A stretch of DNA of 64,000 nt from Margaritifera margaritifera (lineage: Eukaryota; Mollusca; Bivalvia; Unionida; Margaritiferidae): the NCBI GenBank assembly GCA_029931535.1, contig JAQPZY010001561.1, forward strand, positions 1-64,000, written 5' to 3'. The notes under the pieces were generated by a model. That model had not been told where the DNA came from. It worked only from the letters and a program-made list of their open reading frames with translations, and made no database searches. Shown piece by piece: positions 20,300 through 33,554 of the stretch (position 1 is the stretch's first letter; every line of letters starts with the position of its first letter). The translations under genes and the position numbers were made by a program.

Positions 20300-20465
20300 G
20301 TTTCAGAAGCATAAGAAACGGAAGAACCCATTCCAGCGAAGAAATTCGAAGTGAGACAAGTAGAATAAACAGCAGAAGAACCCCTTTCCAGTGAAAAAAT
20401 TCAAAGCAAGACAGCAGAAGAACCCGTTCCAGTGAAAACATTCAAAGGAAGACAGTAAGAAGAAA
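20300..20465. repeat. Short tandem repeat after the zinc knuckles
   Basis: Three units of about 48 bp contain GAAGAACCC(A/G/C)TTCCAG and AAATTCAAAG. They read as EEPxP...KFKxRQ-type protein repeats on the plus strand, probably part of the same former protein. Confidence 0.6.
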
Positions 20466-20583
20466 CAAAAAGGGACCATTGTGATGTGTTTGAAATTTTA
20501 TTTGATTCTTATTCACGAGAACATAACAAACCGTAAGTATCTTCATGTCTTGATTTGTTGTGTTTACTATTCATAAGATATTC

Positions 20584-20588
20584 ACACA

Positions 20589-20622
<34 letters not shown>
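20584..20622. repeat. (CA)n microsatellite
   Basis: Uninterrupted CA dinucleotide run of roughly 35 bp. Confidence 0.95.
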
Positions 20623-20623
<1 letters not shown>

Positions 20624-20795
20624 TTTATGGAGGGATTTGGGTTTGTTCGTTGTTTAAGAAGTATTCACTGCAGGCGCACCCCAAGACAATGTCTTCGCTT
20701 TAGGTGTCTACTGCACTAACACTTGTGAATCGTAGAAACGCTCATGGATATAATATATTAATGGATAATACTCCCTTCTATTATTATATCTCCAA

Positions 20796-20820
20796 TTATT
20801 AATATTATTATTATTATTAA

Positions 20821-20869
<49 letters not shown>
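20796..20869. repeat. (ATT)n microsatellite
   Basis: ATT trinucleotide array with one AAT interruption. The minus-strand open frame across it (poly-Ile) is an artefact. 20870-21910 shows no supported gene. Confidence 0.95.
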
Positions 20870-21910
20870 TTGTACGTGTCATACAGTGGAAATATGCACA
20901 TCACGATGTTATGGATTTTAAAATCCAATAATAAAAACCGGCAGTTGCAATAAAACATGGAGATACTGTACTCTTATCAGACTATAATGCAAAAAAAAAT
21001 TAGTAAATAAATGCAGCATACAGTGTATAAAAAGCTTGTTCGAATATGGTACAATGTATTTTATGCACTTTATTTACTCCTATCTTATGGACTTTTCTTG
21101 TGATAATTTCAGTTTGTGACAATTTCAGTCCATTCCTTTCCTGATTCATGTCCTCAAGTGGCACTTTTCTGGTACGAATCTTGTATTTATACCTAACATT
21201 GTTTTCTTTGTTCCAGACCGGTTCTCAAACATATTATCAGTATGGGCAAAATTTAGTTGCATTATTCTACGCCAGTTATAACTTTATCATATTAAAACAT
21301 GGAAGCTGAAAGAAGTTCTTATGTCTGGTTATAATTCTGCCACGTTGTTGATTAAGGAGCATATTCATGAGGAACTAATAATGTATGCAAATAATTATGC
21401 AATCAGGTGTTCACGTCATGAAAAAGAAAATACTATCCAGATCTAAACAAAGTGGTGTAGACTTGCGAAACCTACACCTTAGCCTCCTTCCTTCAATATC
21501 TGACTGATCGCACCCATAGGGAATTTGGCCATAACGTGAGGTATTGGGGGGTGGAGTTAGGGGACTATGTGTCAGTGTTCATTCCAGAAATGGAGAAAGT
21601 CGGGTCCAATATATCCTAATAAGTCAAAACGTGCGACCATTTTAAAAGAGGAAATAAAGGGTCACAAATTATCCTTATCTGTTTCTTATTTATTAAAGAA
21701 ATGCAAAGACATATCATTATGACGGGCATTGTATAGTAGATTACTTGATTTCTGCAATAAATATTCAGATTTCCAGCATTATATGCTCTGAATCGGTTGG
21801 TGTAGAGTCGGTATGATTTTCTACAATTTTGTCCACCTTGCAGGACACTCTTTTTTTTAGTGGATAAGGAAATTATAGCAAAACGTGATATAGTCTTATT
21901 CAGCAACGAC

Positions 21911-22035
21911 TAATTCAACGTATATAATGCTGGAAAAGTGAATATTTATTGATCTATATCAGCCTCCCCTGTTGTGAGCCTTCTGTGTTTGGTATTTGAA
22001 TTCCTTTTTTATGCGGCCTACAGGTTCCATAGAAC
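21911..22035 (-). repeat. Dispersed repeat, copy 2
   Basis: Second copy of the 16695-16860 repeat, in the same orientation, with about 30 bp absent in the middle. The minus-strand frame MEPVGRIKKEFKY closes early at a TGA. Confidence 0.6.
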
Positions 22036-22591
22036 TTCATAACAGTCGTATGGTTTAACCCTTTGGCTGCAGTGAAGACATCATGATTCACTGTGACATT
22101 TATTTTTTGATGTCACAAAACAAATGCCTAAAAATATATTTTCATGATATCAACCTTATTCAAAGATGCAGGGCATGGTGCAACTGCTAATGGTGGTACA
22201 CCTGCCAGTGGTAATTTTCCAACTACCTTTTCTGTATCTGTATGCATTTTTGTTTGGGATAGTGCAAGACAAAATGCGTACAGATACACAAAATGATGAG
22301 CAAGTTGCACATAATCCTTCAAAGTTGTGAATCTTATCTTTTTATCTTTTTGCAACACAGAGCTCTTGATAAGCAGCATATTTTATGCAGACAGATCAAA
22401 TCAAAAGACATCCTTTCATGCATTCAAATTATACAAAGCATGCTAACTTTAAGCATTTACTCCAAAGTAATCATCATATTGCTCCTGCCATAAGAACAAT
22501 TCTTGATGTGTGATGGTGCATTTGATAAGTATAAACAATGGTATTGGTTAAAATTCCAAAACTGTTATCGGTTAAAGTTCCAGATGCCCAA

Positions 22592-22776
22592 TGCTCATTT
22601 TAAATGATTGTACTTGATCACTATGAGAACACTCACTCAGACGAAGTCGTACAATAAAATGCACTGTTAACTAGACTTGGTCACTGCTCATTTGAAATGA
22701 TTGTACTGGATCACTATGAGAACATTCACTCGGACAAAGCCATACAATAAAATGCACTATGAACTTGCCTTGGTCA
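22592..22776. repeat. Tandem duplication, about 92-bp unit, two copies
   Basis: Both copies contain TGATTGTACT(T/G)GATCACTATGAGAAC and ACAATAAAATGCACT. They differ at several positions. The surrounding 22036-25500 is AT-rich with no gene seen. Confidence 0.8.
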
Positions 22777-25500
22777 CTAAGCCATTTGACAGATTGAAAT
22801 AGATATGATTAATGTCTTGTTGATTAAGACTCAGTCTGGTAGCATCAGTTTGTATCTTGCAGGTTTTGCAGTAATACCCCCATCAAATTTTTAGAAAAAT
22901 GTAACTTTTATGAAAAGTTAAACTTTTCATTTTGATAAATTATCTTTAAAATGCCTATTGCTACTTGAGTGTTTGAAGATCTGTTTATTTGTAGCATGTA
23001 AAAGCCATCAGGTGCCTACTATATGAAACATTCTGAATATTTTAATCGTCGATTTATTCAACTTATTATTCGAGGAGATAAAATTTCTGCTTGAAATATG
23101 TAGAAATAAGACAAAACAATGAAACTGTAATAGAAACATTTACATTATCTCATACTATCAGAGCATGATCGAAATTGATATTTATCATTGGACAGATTAG
23201 AGAAAGAGAGAGATAAAAGTAAAAATATTACTTTTTATTTCATATGTAGAAAAGCAACAATATTTTAATGATGACTTTAGTACACATCACCTGATGAATT
23301 AGTAAATACATTCTCCTGAACACAAAGAGCTTGCCCCTTCTTAAGTCTTTTTTAAGTGACTTTTAAATTAATTTCTCTGTATTGGAGAGAAAGTAAGCTT
23401 TTTCTCAAAAATGAAAGTTTTAAGGGGTTTGCAACTTTGTGTTAACACAGAATATCAGTATATATCCAAAAATTGTTGCAAAAGTCTTATGTGCAAAATG
23501 TACACATGACAACCAATGCTTGATATACATTACTTAATTATGTTTCTTTGTCTTCAGTTTAAATACAATTTTTACTGTGTCTGCATAAAGTTGAATCGGC
23601 AGATATCCATTGCTGAAGGATACTTCTTTATCCAGGTTTATCTTAACAAGTAGATCATCCAAATGTACAACACAATGAACATATGGTTATCTCTGAACAT
23701 TTTATGCAATATATGCGAGTAATTTATCTAGAATTTTCAGTGAGTGGGAATTCTTTCTGTGGCATTTTAGTGTAGATTTTCAATTTTGTAATGGCCAGTT
23801 TTTATATGAGAACAATATATATGAACAGACCCTGTATTTGCCCTTTCTTACACTACATGGTCATTTGACTTGTCATTCAGATTACATGATTACATAGTTA
23901 CAGTATGGTCATAAGTTATAATTACTTAAAAAGTTATCAAAGTCAGTGTCATTTTTGGATTCTCAAATAGACTTAAATAATGCTAAAATATTCTTATTTG
24001 ACAACATGATAAAAGATATGTTACAAAATTGCTCAGATTTTTTATTTTATAGCTCTGTTCATAACTGCCATTCACAGTTCCCATATCTTGTACCATCTGC
24101 TGCAGTAGTGCTTTGATGTCATGTGGGTCAGTCATGAAAGCTTTAATAGTATGTTTCAACAAATGTATTTGATAAATAACTTTTAATTAAAAAATATAAA
24201 ACTTACAGTTGTTTATTTTCATTATCGACAACGGCAGCAATCGTGTGTTATGACAACAGCATTACATCATATTCATTAGAACTGCATGTAACAGCCGAGA
24301 CATTATCACTGATTACAGAAAACTCCATGTCTGCCATTGTACAGCCTCAAGTGCAGTTGGCAAAACATTTTTGGGTAGTACTAAGCAGTTTTGTATACTT
24401 GATCATAGGGTAAATTTTTAATGCTAAAGGTATGGGTCAGTTATCACATAGTATGTCCATCATTATGTGTCATGAATTTAAGCCCAAATATTTTACACCT
24501 TGTGGAACATCAGTTTTGTGCAGACAAACTTTGTGCCATTGCCACCATTTAGATGTCACGTTATTTGTACCGCATCATAAAATGTGTCTGGTATTAAATT
24601 GGGTAAAGAAAATGTCCCCTTTATATATTTCATTACAGTATTGGTCCTGTATTCCCGACAAATTTCATGATCAGTCTTGGTGCCATGTACAACATTGATG
24701 TGTACTAGAGATCACTGGCAAAAGAACAAAAATAATTTTTGTTGTACATTGCTTAAAATTACATACAAACAAAAAAAACTTAGCTCCAAACCAGGGAGTA
24801 AAATGCCCAGTTCATACAAATCTTTTAAAAAAAACTGACAGGGTGTGGCAGAGTTTATAACCTTTGAAGAAGCCATTAGTTTCAGACCAATAATCATTGT
24901 CCCAAAAAGAATTCATCATCTAAATGGTTGCACATTTTGTATAAGTTTGTATATGTTTTGCTTGGTTTATATGAAGGCAAAAGTTGTGAATTTTACATGT
25001 GTGAAATTATAAGGACATATATTTGATGCAAACATTACAAGAAAGAAAACAGTAAAATATATATAGTGTTTCTCACAAAAGTTTTCTGTTCCGCATGTTT
25101 AACAGAAAATCATAAATAAGATTTGTTCATTATTTATTTTGCTTTTTGATAGTGGTGAAACAATTCAGTGATTCATCGATAATTTTGCCATTTTGATTGA
25201 TACAAAAGTTGGAGAATCAAAACAAAATGATACTTGCCTTATACAAGGATTTATATTGCATTAAATATTGATATATGGTACAGATGTATTGTTTTACATT
25301 TCACATGAATAGATAACACAATAGGGAGTTACATGTTTTATTAAAGTTCTCAACTATCAAATAGACTTGTATGAAGACATTAGTAAATATTATCTGTGTG
25401 GATCCTGCAAAGTAGCGTTTGAAGTATCTATAAGACCAACATGAAAAACATTAAAAACAATCGGAATATAATTGCTGTGTTTTTTGTTTCTTCATTACAG

Positions 25501-25554
25501 CACGTTGACTTTTAGACAAGCTGATTGATGTGCCTTTCCCTAAGGCAAAATGTC
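25501..25554 (+). CDS. ICA1: ICA1 exon with start codon (5' UTR plus first five coding bases)
   Basis: After acceptor TTCATTACAG (ending 25500) comes a 49-base leader, then ATGTC at 25550-25554, then the donor GTATGT. Joining to the next exon (starting with C) gives Met-Ser-His-Gly, resembling the Met-Ser-Gly-His start of vertebrate ICA1. Upstream non-coding exons and the promoter are not identified. This exon rests on phase and start similarity, not on long homology. Confidence 0.65.
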
Positions 25555-26932
25555 GTATGTATAGTTTTTCTTATCTCCTTGGTATGGTACCATTTTGCAT
25601 ATTTTTATTTGAAAATTTTAATAAATATCTAAAACATTTGAATTGGTCAGATGATTCTGTTGTATCGAAGTTTCTCTACAAGTCTTAAGATATTTCAATC
25701 CAGTATGTGCGTATCTGCTCAAGGACTTTCAGTATGTGACTAGTTTTACTTGCACATACTAAATCAATTAGTGCAGTTATATTACACTTGCTTTAAAAAA
25801 CATGTTTCTTGTAATAAATACTCTGGGGCAAATTGAAATTTCATATATGAAGGGCATGTATTTGTTTATCAAATTGAGAAACTAGTGAACTGTTCTTTAT
25901 ACATGTTCAATTATATATCCATTTTAAAACAATCCTATCTACTAAATCAATGTTGTATGCTGTATTTTATCTGCCCATCATTTTCTTCTGTATCCATATG
26001 TATGGCAAGTCCAGTCTACTGGTCAATATTAAAATATCAAAATTTTTTGGCAGCAGCTTACCAACAGATAAAATGTACTAGTGGGGCTAATATTTTTGTA
26101 CCATCTGCATATTCAGCTTTATTTTCCATGTGAAAAAATGGGGATAGTTGTGTTAATTACGGGATGGGCTTTTATTAAAAGAAGTATGGTATGTTGATTA
26201 TACAAATAAAGGCACTGCTGACAGTGTAGATATTAACATACGGTGGTCTGTGAGGTGAAGCAAACTGGAAAACACTTGTGAACCCAACCTTGGAAGGCTA
26301 GGTGCCATGTATCATTGCAGATGCTGCAATGAAGGACCAATACTCCGACCACAGAGGTGCAAAGCAAGCACACTATGACAGCACTATCCAGGCTTTAAAA
26401 GCCTGAGGTGGAGAAGTTGGCTATTGTTGTTGCCATGCTGTTTACAGGGGATGGCGATCAATACTGTGAATTCATTCTTGACATTTTTTTTGTGGTGTAC
26501 CAGTTTTCTTGGTGTATCAGTTTTCTTGGGTTTTCTTGGTGTATCAGTTTTCATGGATTTTGTAGTTGGTACAAACCATGAATTTAAAGAAACAATGGGA
26601 AAAAATAGGACCTCTTCCATTATCCATGAATTTAAAGGACAGACGAAAATGTCTTTTTTAGCAAAACTACAAAAATTTATATCCACGAAAACAGAAGAAT
26701 TGACAGTAAATTATTTAATAAACACATCTATCCACCAACACAAACCTGCTTCTTTCACAGCATAAAAAATAGAACAATTTACTATTCTTTTGTGAATTTT
26801 TAAAGAAAATATAAAGTTGACATTGCAAACTGATTTAAGCTGAAGGGTATACAATCCTGTAGACTGGACTCAATACATTCTCATTAGCTTCAGAAGTCTT
26901 GCATATAAAATTTAACCTGAATAATTGTATAA

Positions 26933-27172
<240 letters not shown>

Positions 27173-27184
27173 TGATGAAACATC

Positions 27185-27911
27185 ATCCATGAACTGAAAG
27201 TTATATGTCTGAGATGGTATGCCAAAAATGTATAAATTATATCCATGAACTGAAGGTTATATGTCTGAAAAAATGTATAAATTATATCCATGAACTGAAG
27301 GTTATATTTCTGAGACAGTATGCCAAAAATGTATAAATTATATCCATAAACTGAAGGTTATATGTTTGTGACGGTATGACAAAAATGTATAAATTATATC
27401 CATGAACTGAAGGTTATATGTCTTGGACAGTATGCTAGAAATGTATAAATTATATCCATGAACTGAAGGTTATATGTTTGTGACGGTATGACAAAAATGT
27501 ATAAATTATATCCATGAACTGAAGGTTATATGTCTTGGACAGTATGCTAGAAATGTATAAATTATATCCATGAACTGAAGGTTATATGTCTGAGACAGTA
27601 TGCCAGAAATGTATAAATTATATCCATGAACTGAAGGTTATATGTCTGAGACAGTATGCCAGAAATGTATAAATTATATCCATGAACTGAAGGTTATATG
27701 TCTGAGACAGTATGCCAGAAATGTATAAATTATATCCATGATAAATTATATCCTTGAACTGAAGGTTATATGTCTGAGACAGTATGCCAGAAATGTATAA
27801 ATTATATCCATGAACTGAAGGTTATATGTCTGAGACGGTATGACAAAAATGTATAAATTATATCCATGAACTGAAGGTTATATGTCTGAGACAGTATGCC
27901 AGAAATGTATG
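27185..27911. repeat. Minisatellite, 56-bp unit, about 13 copies (ICA1 intron)
   Basis: Unit ATGTATAAATTATATCCATG followed by AACTGAAGGTTATATGTCTG and AGACAGTATGCCAGAA. One irregular partial unit lies near 27740. The array starts only 40 bp after the exon donor. Confidence 0.95.
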
Positions 27912-28329
27912 GATGATCTACCAGAACAAGGAAGGTTAGGCTATACAAGCATCTTGTCACAAGCATATAATTTACTGTGGGAAGATTACACTTTATGCAG
28001 ATTCTTTAGCATCTTTGGTCGACATTTTAAACTACTCAAGTTTTTTGCCTAATAAATGATAAAGACATTTGAATACATGGTATAGTTTTGATCACTGAAA
28101 CATCAATCGTTTGAATACTTGGCATCACTTGAAGGACATGGACCCTGCTGTAAAGTATTCTCTTTTCTGCGACATTGAAAAACTCAAAATTATTGAAAAA
28201 CTGGAACCAAAAATTCGGCCCATAGCAAGTTCATTTTTTCAAGTCGTAATGTATGAGCATATGGATTTGATTTATTCTCTACATAGCTAATTTGTAGCCA
28301 TACTGGTTATAGACCATGAGAACTTATGT

Positions 28330-28690
28330 GATGGACCTGTGGTCCGTCGCTTGTTGTCCATCCATCCATTAGTATAAGTTTGTTATCGCTACTTCCTAAC
28401 TACTTGGAGGATTGCCATGAAACTTTAAATACACATTCATCTCAAGGTCTTGTTGGTCCTAAATGAAAATAGTTCCTCTTCATCATCCGATATGGCAGCC
28501 ACAATGGACATCTTGAATATATTTTTATTGCTTTCACTAAAAGACTTATTATGTTGTCTAGTTTGTCCTAAATGAAAATGGTGCCGATCTGGCAGCCAAT
28601 ATGGCTACTACAACAGTTATCTTTAAAATCTTGTTATAGCAACTACTCCTGAACAGGAAGTCATATCAACATGGGGTTTTCATCAGAAGA
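28330..28690. repeat. Dispersed ~140-bp repeat array, block 1
   Basis: Imperfect units carry TTTTCACCAGAAGACTT, TGATGTCTAGTTGGTCCTAA, ATGAAAATGGTGCCGATCTG and GCCATCTTGAAAATCTTG. It continues at 29480-29950 after a transposon insertion, and a larger array of the same unit lies at 34860-36560. Confidence 0.85.
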
Positions 28691-28696
28691 CTTGTG

Positions 28697-29473
28697 CATA
28701 CCTGCCAACCATTATGCTTTTGGCGTAATCATTCTGCTTTTTTTCACCTAATTACGTCTTACGCTTTACTGTATATGGATTACGCTTTTCTGGAACATTA
28801 AAAAAAATAATAAAGCAATAATAAGTTGTGTTTGTCATTTTTATTATCATCTCTTTAATCCCACACATCATATAAATCTGAGAATATTCTAAAAAAAGGA
28901 AGACTGCTGCTTAAGACTAGCGTAAGAATACATTTGTTATAGACCTTCTGTGTACTTTCCCTATTTTCTATTTATAGCAGCTATATGTGACCCATTTCCA
29001 AGAAAACAGACGGGTTTTTTCATTATAAAATTGTTTAACAGATTCATGATATTAATATACTGAATATACTGGACTGGTCCAGTCTATACTTTTTTTTAAA
29101 AATGTCGGCAGATGTAAAGTGAAACAGGCTTTATCAATGTGACTCTCGGATATTATAGAATTTGTGGAGTTGACTTTACGATCACTCAGGGAAAGTTAGA
29201 CATGTGGACTAGTGAAAGTGAGTGTTGTGTATATATAATTTGCCAATATGTTTTGTGGTTTTTATTCTGATCCTAATTCACGTGGATTTTGCCCATTTGT
29301 GACAAGAATTTAACCAGCTGCAGATCCAGGTTAGTAGCAAAACTAAACGTACATTTTTCATACAGTTTATTGTAATTATGGCATTTAATATATAGATTAC
29401 ACTTTTTATGCTCAGATTACGCTTTTTTGCCACTTAGGTTATGCTTATACCTCTGTAGGGGTTGGCAGGTATG
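28697..29473. mobile_element. 777-bp non-autonomous DNA transposon (MITE-like) with 6-bp target duplication
   Basis: Begins CATACCTGCCAACC and ends GGTTGGCAGGTATG, a perfect 14-bp terminal inverted repeat. Subterminal sequence is rich in ATTACGCTTTT-type motifs at both ends. CTTGTG flanks both sides (28691-28696 and 29474-29479). The insertion splits a unit of the ~140-bp repeat, and removing it restores the expected order (AGAAGACTT... then GATGTCTAGTTGG). There is no coding capacity. A hAT-like origin is possible from the terminus but is not proven. Confidence 0.88.
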
Positions 29474-29479
29474 CTTGTG

Positions 29480-29950
29480 ATGTCTAGTTGGTCGTAAATG
29501 AAAATGGTGCCGATCTGATTTCCAATTTGACTGCCATGGCAGCCATCTTGAAAATCTTGTAATTGCTACCCTTCCTAGATGGATGGTCATAGTTTTTTCA
29601 CCTAAAGACTTCTTCTGATGTCTGATTGGTCCCAAATGAAAATTTTGCTGATCTGATGTCCAGTATGTCAGCCATCTTGAAAATCTTGTTATCACTACTC
29701 CTTCTAAATGGAAAGTCATATCAACATACGGTTTTCACCAGAAGACTTCTTATAGTGTCTAGTTGGTCCTAAATGAAAACAATACTGATCTGACACCCAA
29801 TATGGCCACCATGGTGTTCATCTTGAAAATCTTGTTATTGTTCAGCAATATCAGAAATGGCTTTAGCACTCAGCAGTTAGAAAAAAGAAATGGTCTTATC
29901 TTGGATTATTGGAAATTCTTTTTGGCCATTAGTGGTGCTACTTGATGAGA
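29480..29950. repeat. Dispersed ~140-bp repeat array, block 1 continued
   Basis: Three further units with GCCATCTTGAAAATCTTG and GTCTAGTTGGTCCTAAATG. The following 29951-31983 is intron without recognised features, except a T/G-run patch near 30300-30320. Confidence 0.85.
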
Positions 29951-31983
29951 CTGTCCATATACACTTCTTTCAATAAATACCCATTTAATCTAGTGTTCTA
30001 CATGGATGTTCAGTCTGTACTTTTGTATTGCACACCAGGATTGGAACTATTTTGGTGTTTTTACTGATGTCTGCCTGTTGATATTCGTAGTTGCAATGAG
30101 TCAAATTTTTAAAAAATTCAGTCTGCTTTCAATTTCATGCACAATAGTATAATGAACAATATTTGGGATCTGTAAGAGAGAGTGTATGTAAAACAATACA
30201 AAACCACATTCGTGTTGTGTTCCAAGTGAGGGAAAAGAACTTATTTCATATGGCGTATGAATACATCGATTTCGTTCCATGAATCATATAAAACTTTGGG
30301 GGGTTTTTTGCCGGGGGGGGGTTGCCAGATTGGAACAAAACACGTATGTAGCTTTGTGTGTGTACAAATTCTTACCTGACTGGATTTCTTTGATAAGCCT
30401 CTACTATACACCTTTGTGAGGGATAGAAGGAAATGCTAGCAGATGCACAAGTACAGTATTTTACAAAAGAACTTGTAAACAGTATGGTACACATAGCAGT
30501 TGCCTCCCCTTTTTATTATGCACATGTGTAGTCAGGTACATTACAACAATCCAGAGCATTTATTGCATAATAATGTTATTAATTTAAATCTATTTATTTC
30601 TTAATCCACAACACATTTGCATAAAAATGAGGATATATTATGGAATTAATAATATTTAAACATGTCTTTGAACAAAGGCTTCACAGAAATCAAAAAAACA
30701 AAAAACAACCAATGTTGTTCAATCCATTCCCCAGTATTCCAGTCAACCTCTCTTTGCAATATATGGATTAAAGTTGGGGTTTTTTAACCTTAAAGTTGTA
30801 GGTAAAGGATTCTCAAGGAAACACTTTATTTTTCCTCGTGGATATGTGTCCTTTATTTGATGATAAAACAATATAGCTAAACTTAGGAGGAATTGATTAG
30901 TGCTGTTCACTTTGAACCAGTGTTATTTATATAGAGGTGGTTGTTATTGCAGGTTTTCATGTACTGTATTGATTGATTGATTTAAAAGTACTCCTAAAAC
31001 TGAGTTGTAATGCAATGTCATCTCATATGAACAGTCCCAGCAGAGTATATGTATAACTGGGTTGTAATGCAATGTAATTTAAACTTGCTATCATCATCTC
31101 ATATGAACATCCCCAGTTGAGCATATGTAAAACAGAAATCATGCTCTGTTAGCAAAGGAAATTCTGATGACTGAAAACAACTAGTGCAGCAAATCTTACA
31201 TTCTATAACATTTATGTTAGTCAAGATACGTAATAATTGGGACAAACACATAAGATCTTACAGGTTAACATTTTGGAAAAATGACCTCTTTCCAGCGAGA
31301 ATGGGGCATAGTTGATGGAAATTGGGAAAAGTGAGTGTAAAAAATGTAAAATATATAATGTTCCAATTAGTCACTTTAAACTTTGGTTTTTGCATATTTT
31401 CATGTCTGATGATTAAAATACTGATGAAATACTATTAAAACTTTATAACAATATTAAAACTTGATATAACGATTAATTTTATTACTAGTGGACCTGGATA
31501 TGTCCGCTGAGTCATGATTCATTTCCAGAAATTCACTTTTTCACTCATTTTTTCAAGGATCATGTGTGAATTTTAAGCAGGAATTCCTTAGATAGAAGTT
31601 GATTTCTGGCATTTGTGGTCATCAGGTTAGCACCAACATTTGACTGATATTTCTAACTTTCAAATTTTCTCTTTCAAGGGGAAAAAAAATCTGATCAGAG
31701 TTGACATTGTACTTTGATTATTAATGCCTCGTATTGCGACAAAAAAGGAGTGGGGAATGATGTGAAATCAAGGCAAAGCAAAGTGAACATCACTTTTGGG
31801 CATGTTTAGGCAAAATGAGGGTAACTGTTTTTTGCCCAATCAACTTTTGCAGGGACCCTGATATGTTGCAATTTTGTCTAAATGCCCAAAAATTATATAC
31901 ATAATGAAAATGTATGATCAAATGTTGTATTAGAATATCATTGACATTTGCTTGGTAATTACAAAATGTTATTATATTGTCAG

Positions 31984-32056
31984 GTGTTCAAGGCAATTCA
32001 GAGGTCCTGTATGGAACTGCTGCGAGTGATAGAAAAGTACCAAGACAGGCTGTGTG
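31984..32056 (+). CDS. ICA1: ICA1 exon, AH domain
   Basis: Bounded by ATTGTCAG and GTGTG|GTAATG. It is 73 bp, phase 0 in and phase 1 out, encoding VFKAIQRSCMELLRVIEKYQ and DRLC. It directly continues the preceding DAKLE block, as in other ICA1 proteins. Confidence 0.93.
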
Positions 32057-32109
32057 GTAATGTAAAATTGCAACATTAGCTGACCTAAACATAAGAAATT
32101 AGGTCTGGT

Positions 32110-32760
32110 TTTTATATGTCTGCCAAAAGGCAGAGTGCATATTGTTATGGTAATGTCCCTCTTTATAAAGGTTTCATCTGTACCTTTTTCATTTTTGCAC
32201 AATAGCTTTAGTTTTACACCATCTACCTTTACCAAACTTTGTGGATGTCTTGCACTTGAGACAGAAAGACGTATTAATTTGATGTTTGATAGGTCAAAGG
32301 TTAAGATCACTGATCAAAAAGAGAAGAATTGTTTCTGGACCATAACTTGAGTTCTCAATCATGTATCTTAAGCAAACTTCATGTAATGTTTGCACTTGAG
32401 ACAAGAAAGACAGATTTTGAGGTGAATTGGTTAAAGGTCAAGGTCATTGTGACTGCAGAAAAAAAATGGATTCTGCACAATAACTTTAGTTCTGCAACAT
32501 CTGTCTTGACCAAACATGGTGGTATGCTTGGACCAAAGAGAAAAAAAGACATCTATTGCTTTTTTTAGAACTGAAGTTCAGAGATCAAGGTCGCTATGAC
32601 CTATATCAAAGATTGACAGTTTCCACACAAAAATTAAGTCTTGCACTACTTACCTTAAGCAAACATTGTTGGAGACCAAAAGAGAAACTGGTTGAATTTA
32701 GTGTCAAAAGGTCAAACAAGTCAGGGTCACAGTGACGAACAATGGGTATGGTTCCAGTAT
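32110..32760. repeat. Degenerate tandem repeat with AAGGTCAAGGTCA blocks
   Basis: About four units of roughly 140 bp contain ACTTTAGTT(T/C)T(A/G)CA, CTTGA(G)ACCAAA and AAAGGTCAAGGTCATTGTGAC. The style matches interspersed repeats commonly seen in bivalve introns (inference). Open frames here are repeat-derived. Confidence 0.7.
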
Positions 32761-32869
32761 GTAAAAGAGTACAAATATAATGTAAAAACTTCTGAGATTT
32801 CTGTATTTATACAAATGCAGAGTTTTATATCCATTGGTTGACAACTATTTTTAAAAAATCATTTTAAGG

Positions 32870-33010
32870 TCACCTGTTCAATACCTGCCCAATCCAGCTC
32901 AGGTCAGCTGCTTCTGTGTGGCCATGGGAAAGGTTTTTGGCTCCCAATTCCTCTGCATGTTATAGCCAATAATATGTTAAAAGTGCCATTAAAGCCAACA
33001 AAAACATAAA
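32870..33010 (+). repeat. SINE fragment
   Basis: Shares GTTCAATACCTGCCCA(A/T)(A/T)CCAG and the following CAGGTCA with the reverse complement of 46385-46570. It ends with AGTGCCATTAAAGCCAACA. The B-box-like GGTCACCTGTTCAATACC is at its start. Confidence 0.6.
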
Positions 33011-33059
33011 ATAAATCAAAGGAGTATGTCAAAAGTTATACATTGAGTTTATTCAATAT

Positions 33060-33345
33060 TTTTGCCTATTTGTAATTACCATAATGTAATCTAGGTGCTA
33101 ACAGCAGTTAGAATTCATTGCCTATTTGTAATTACCATAATGTAATCTAGGTACTACCAGCAGTTAGAATTCATTGCCTTTTTGTAATTACCATAATGTA
33201 ATCTAGGTGCTAACAGCAGTTAGAATTCATTGCCTAATTGTAATTACCATAATGTAATCTAGGTGCTAACATCAGTTAGAATTCATTGCCTTTTTGTAAT
33301 TACCATAATGTAATCTAGGTACTACCAGCAGTTAGAAATCATTGC
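33060..33345. repeat. Minisatellite, about 57-bp unit, five copies
   Basis: Unit TGCCTATTTGTAATTACCAT followed by AATGTAATCTAGGTGCTA and ACAGCAGTTAGAATTCAT, with few differences between copies. Confidence 0.93.
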
Positions 33346-33554
33346 AATGTACAGTTTCTGATGTGCTCATTTTAAGGCATATGGTCAGAATGCATGGTGT
33401 AATGACTAAAGTGGTATGATGAACCTTAAATGTGGAAAAATGTCCTTTCAGCTACATATTGTATAGTAAAATACATACTATAGGGGGCAATCCCTTGCCA
33501 GAAAGGAAAGGAACACTTGAAATACCCAATTTGGGAATTTCTCAAGATATAACA

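Noticed and set aside
16695..22035. LTR retrotransposon bounded by the two dispersed repeats
   Set aside because: The shared segments are short, show no TG...CA termini or primer-binding site, and the zinc knuckle lies far from where Gag should be. No RT or integrase is visible between them.
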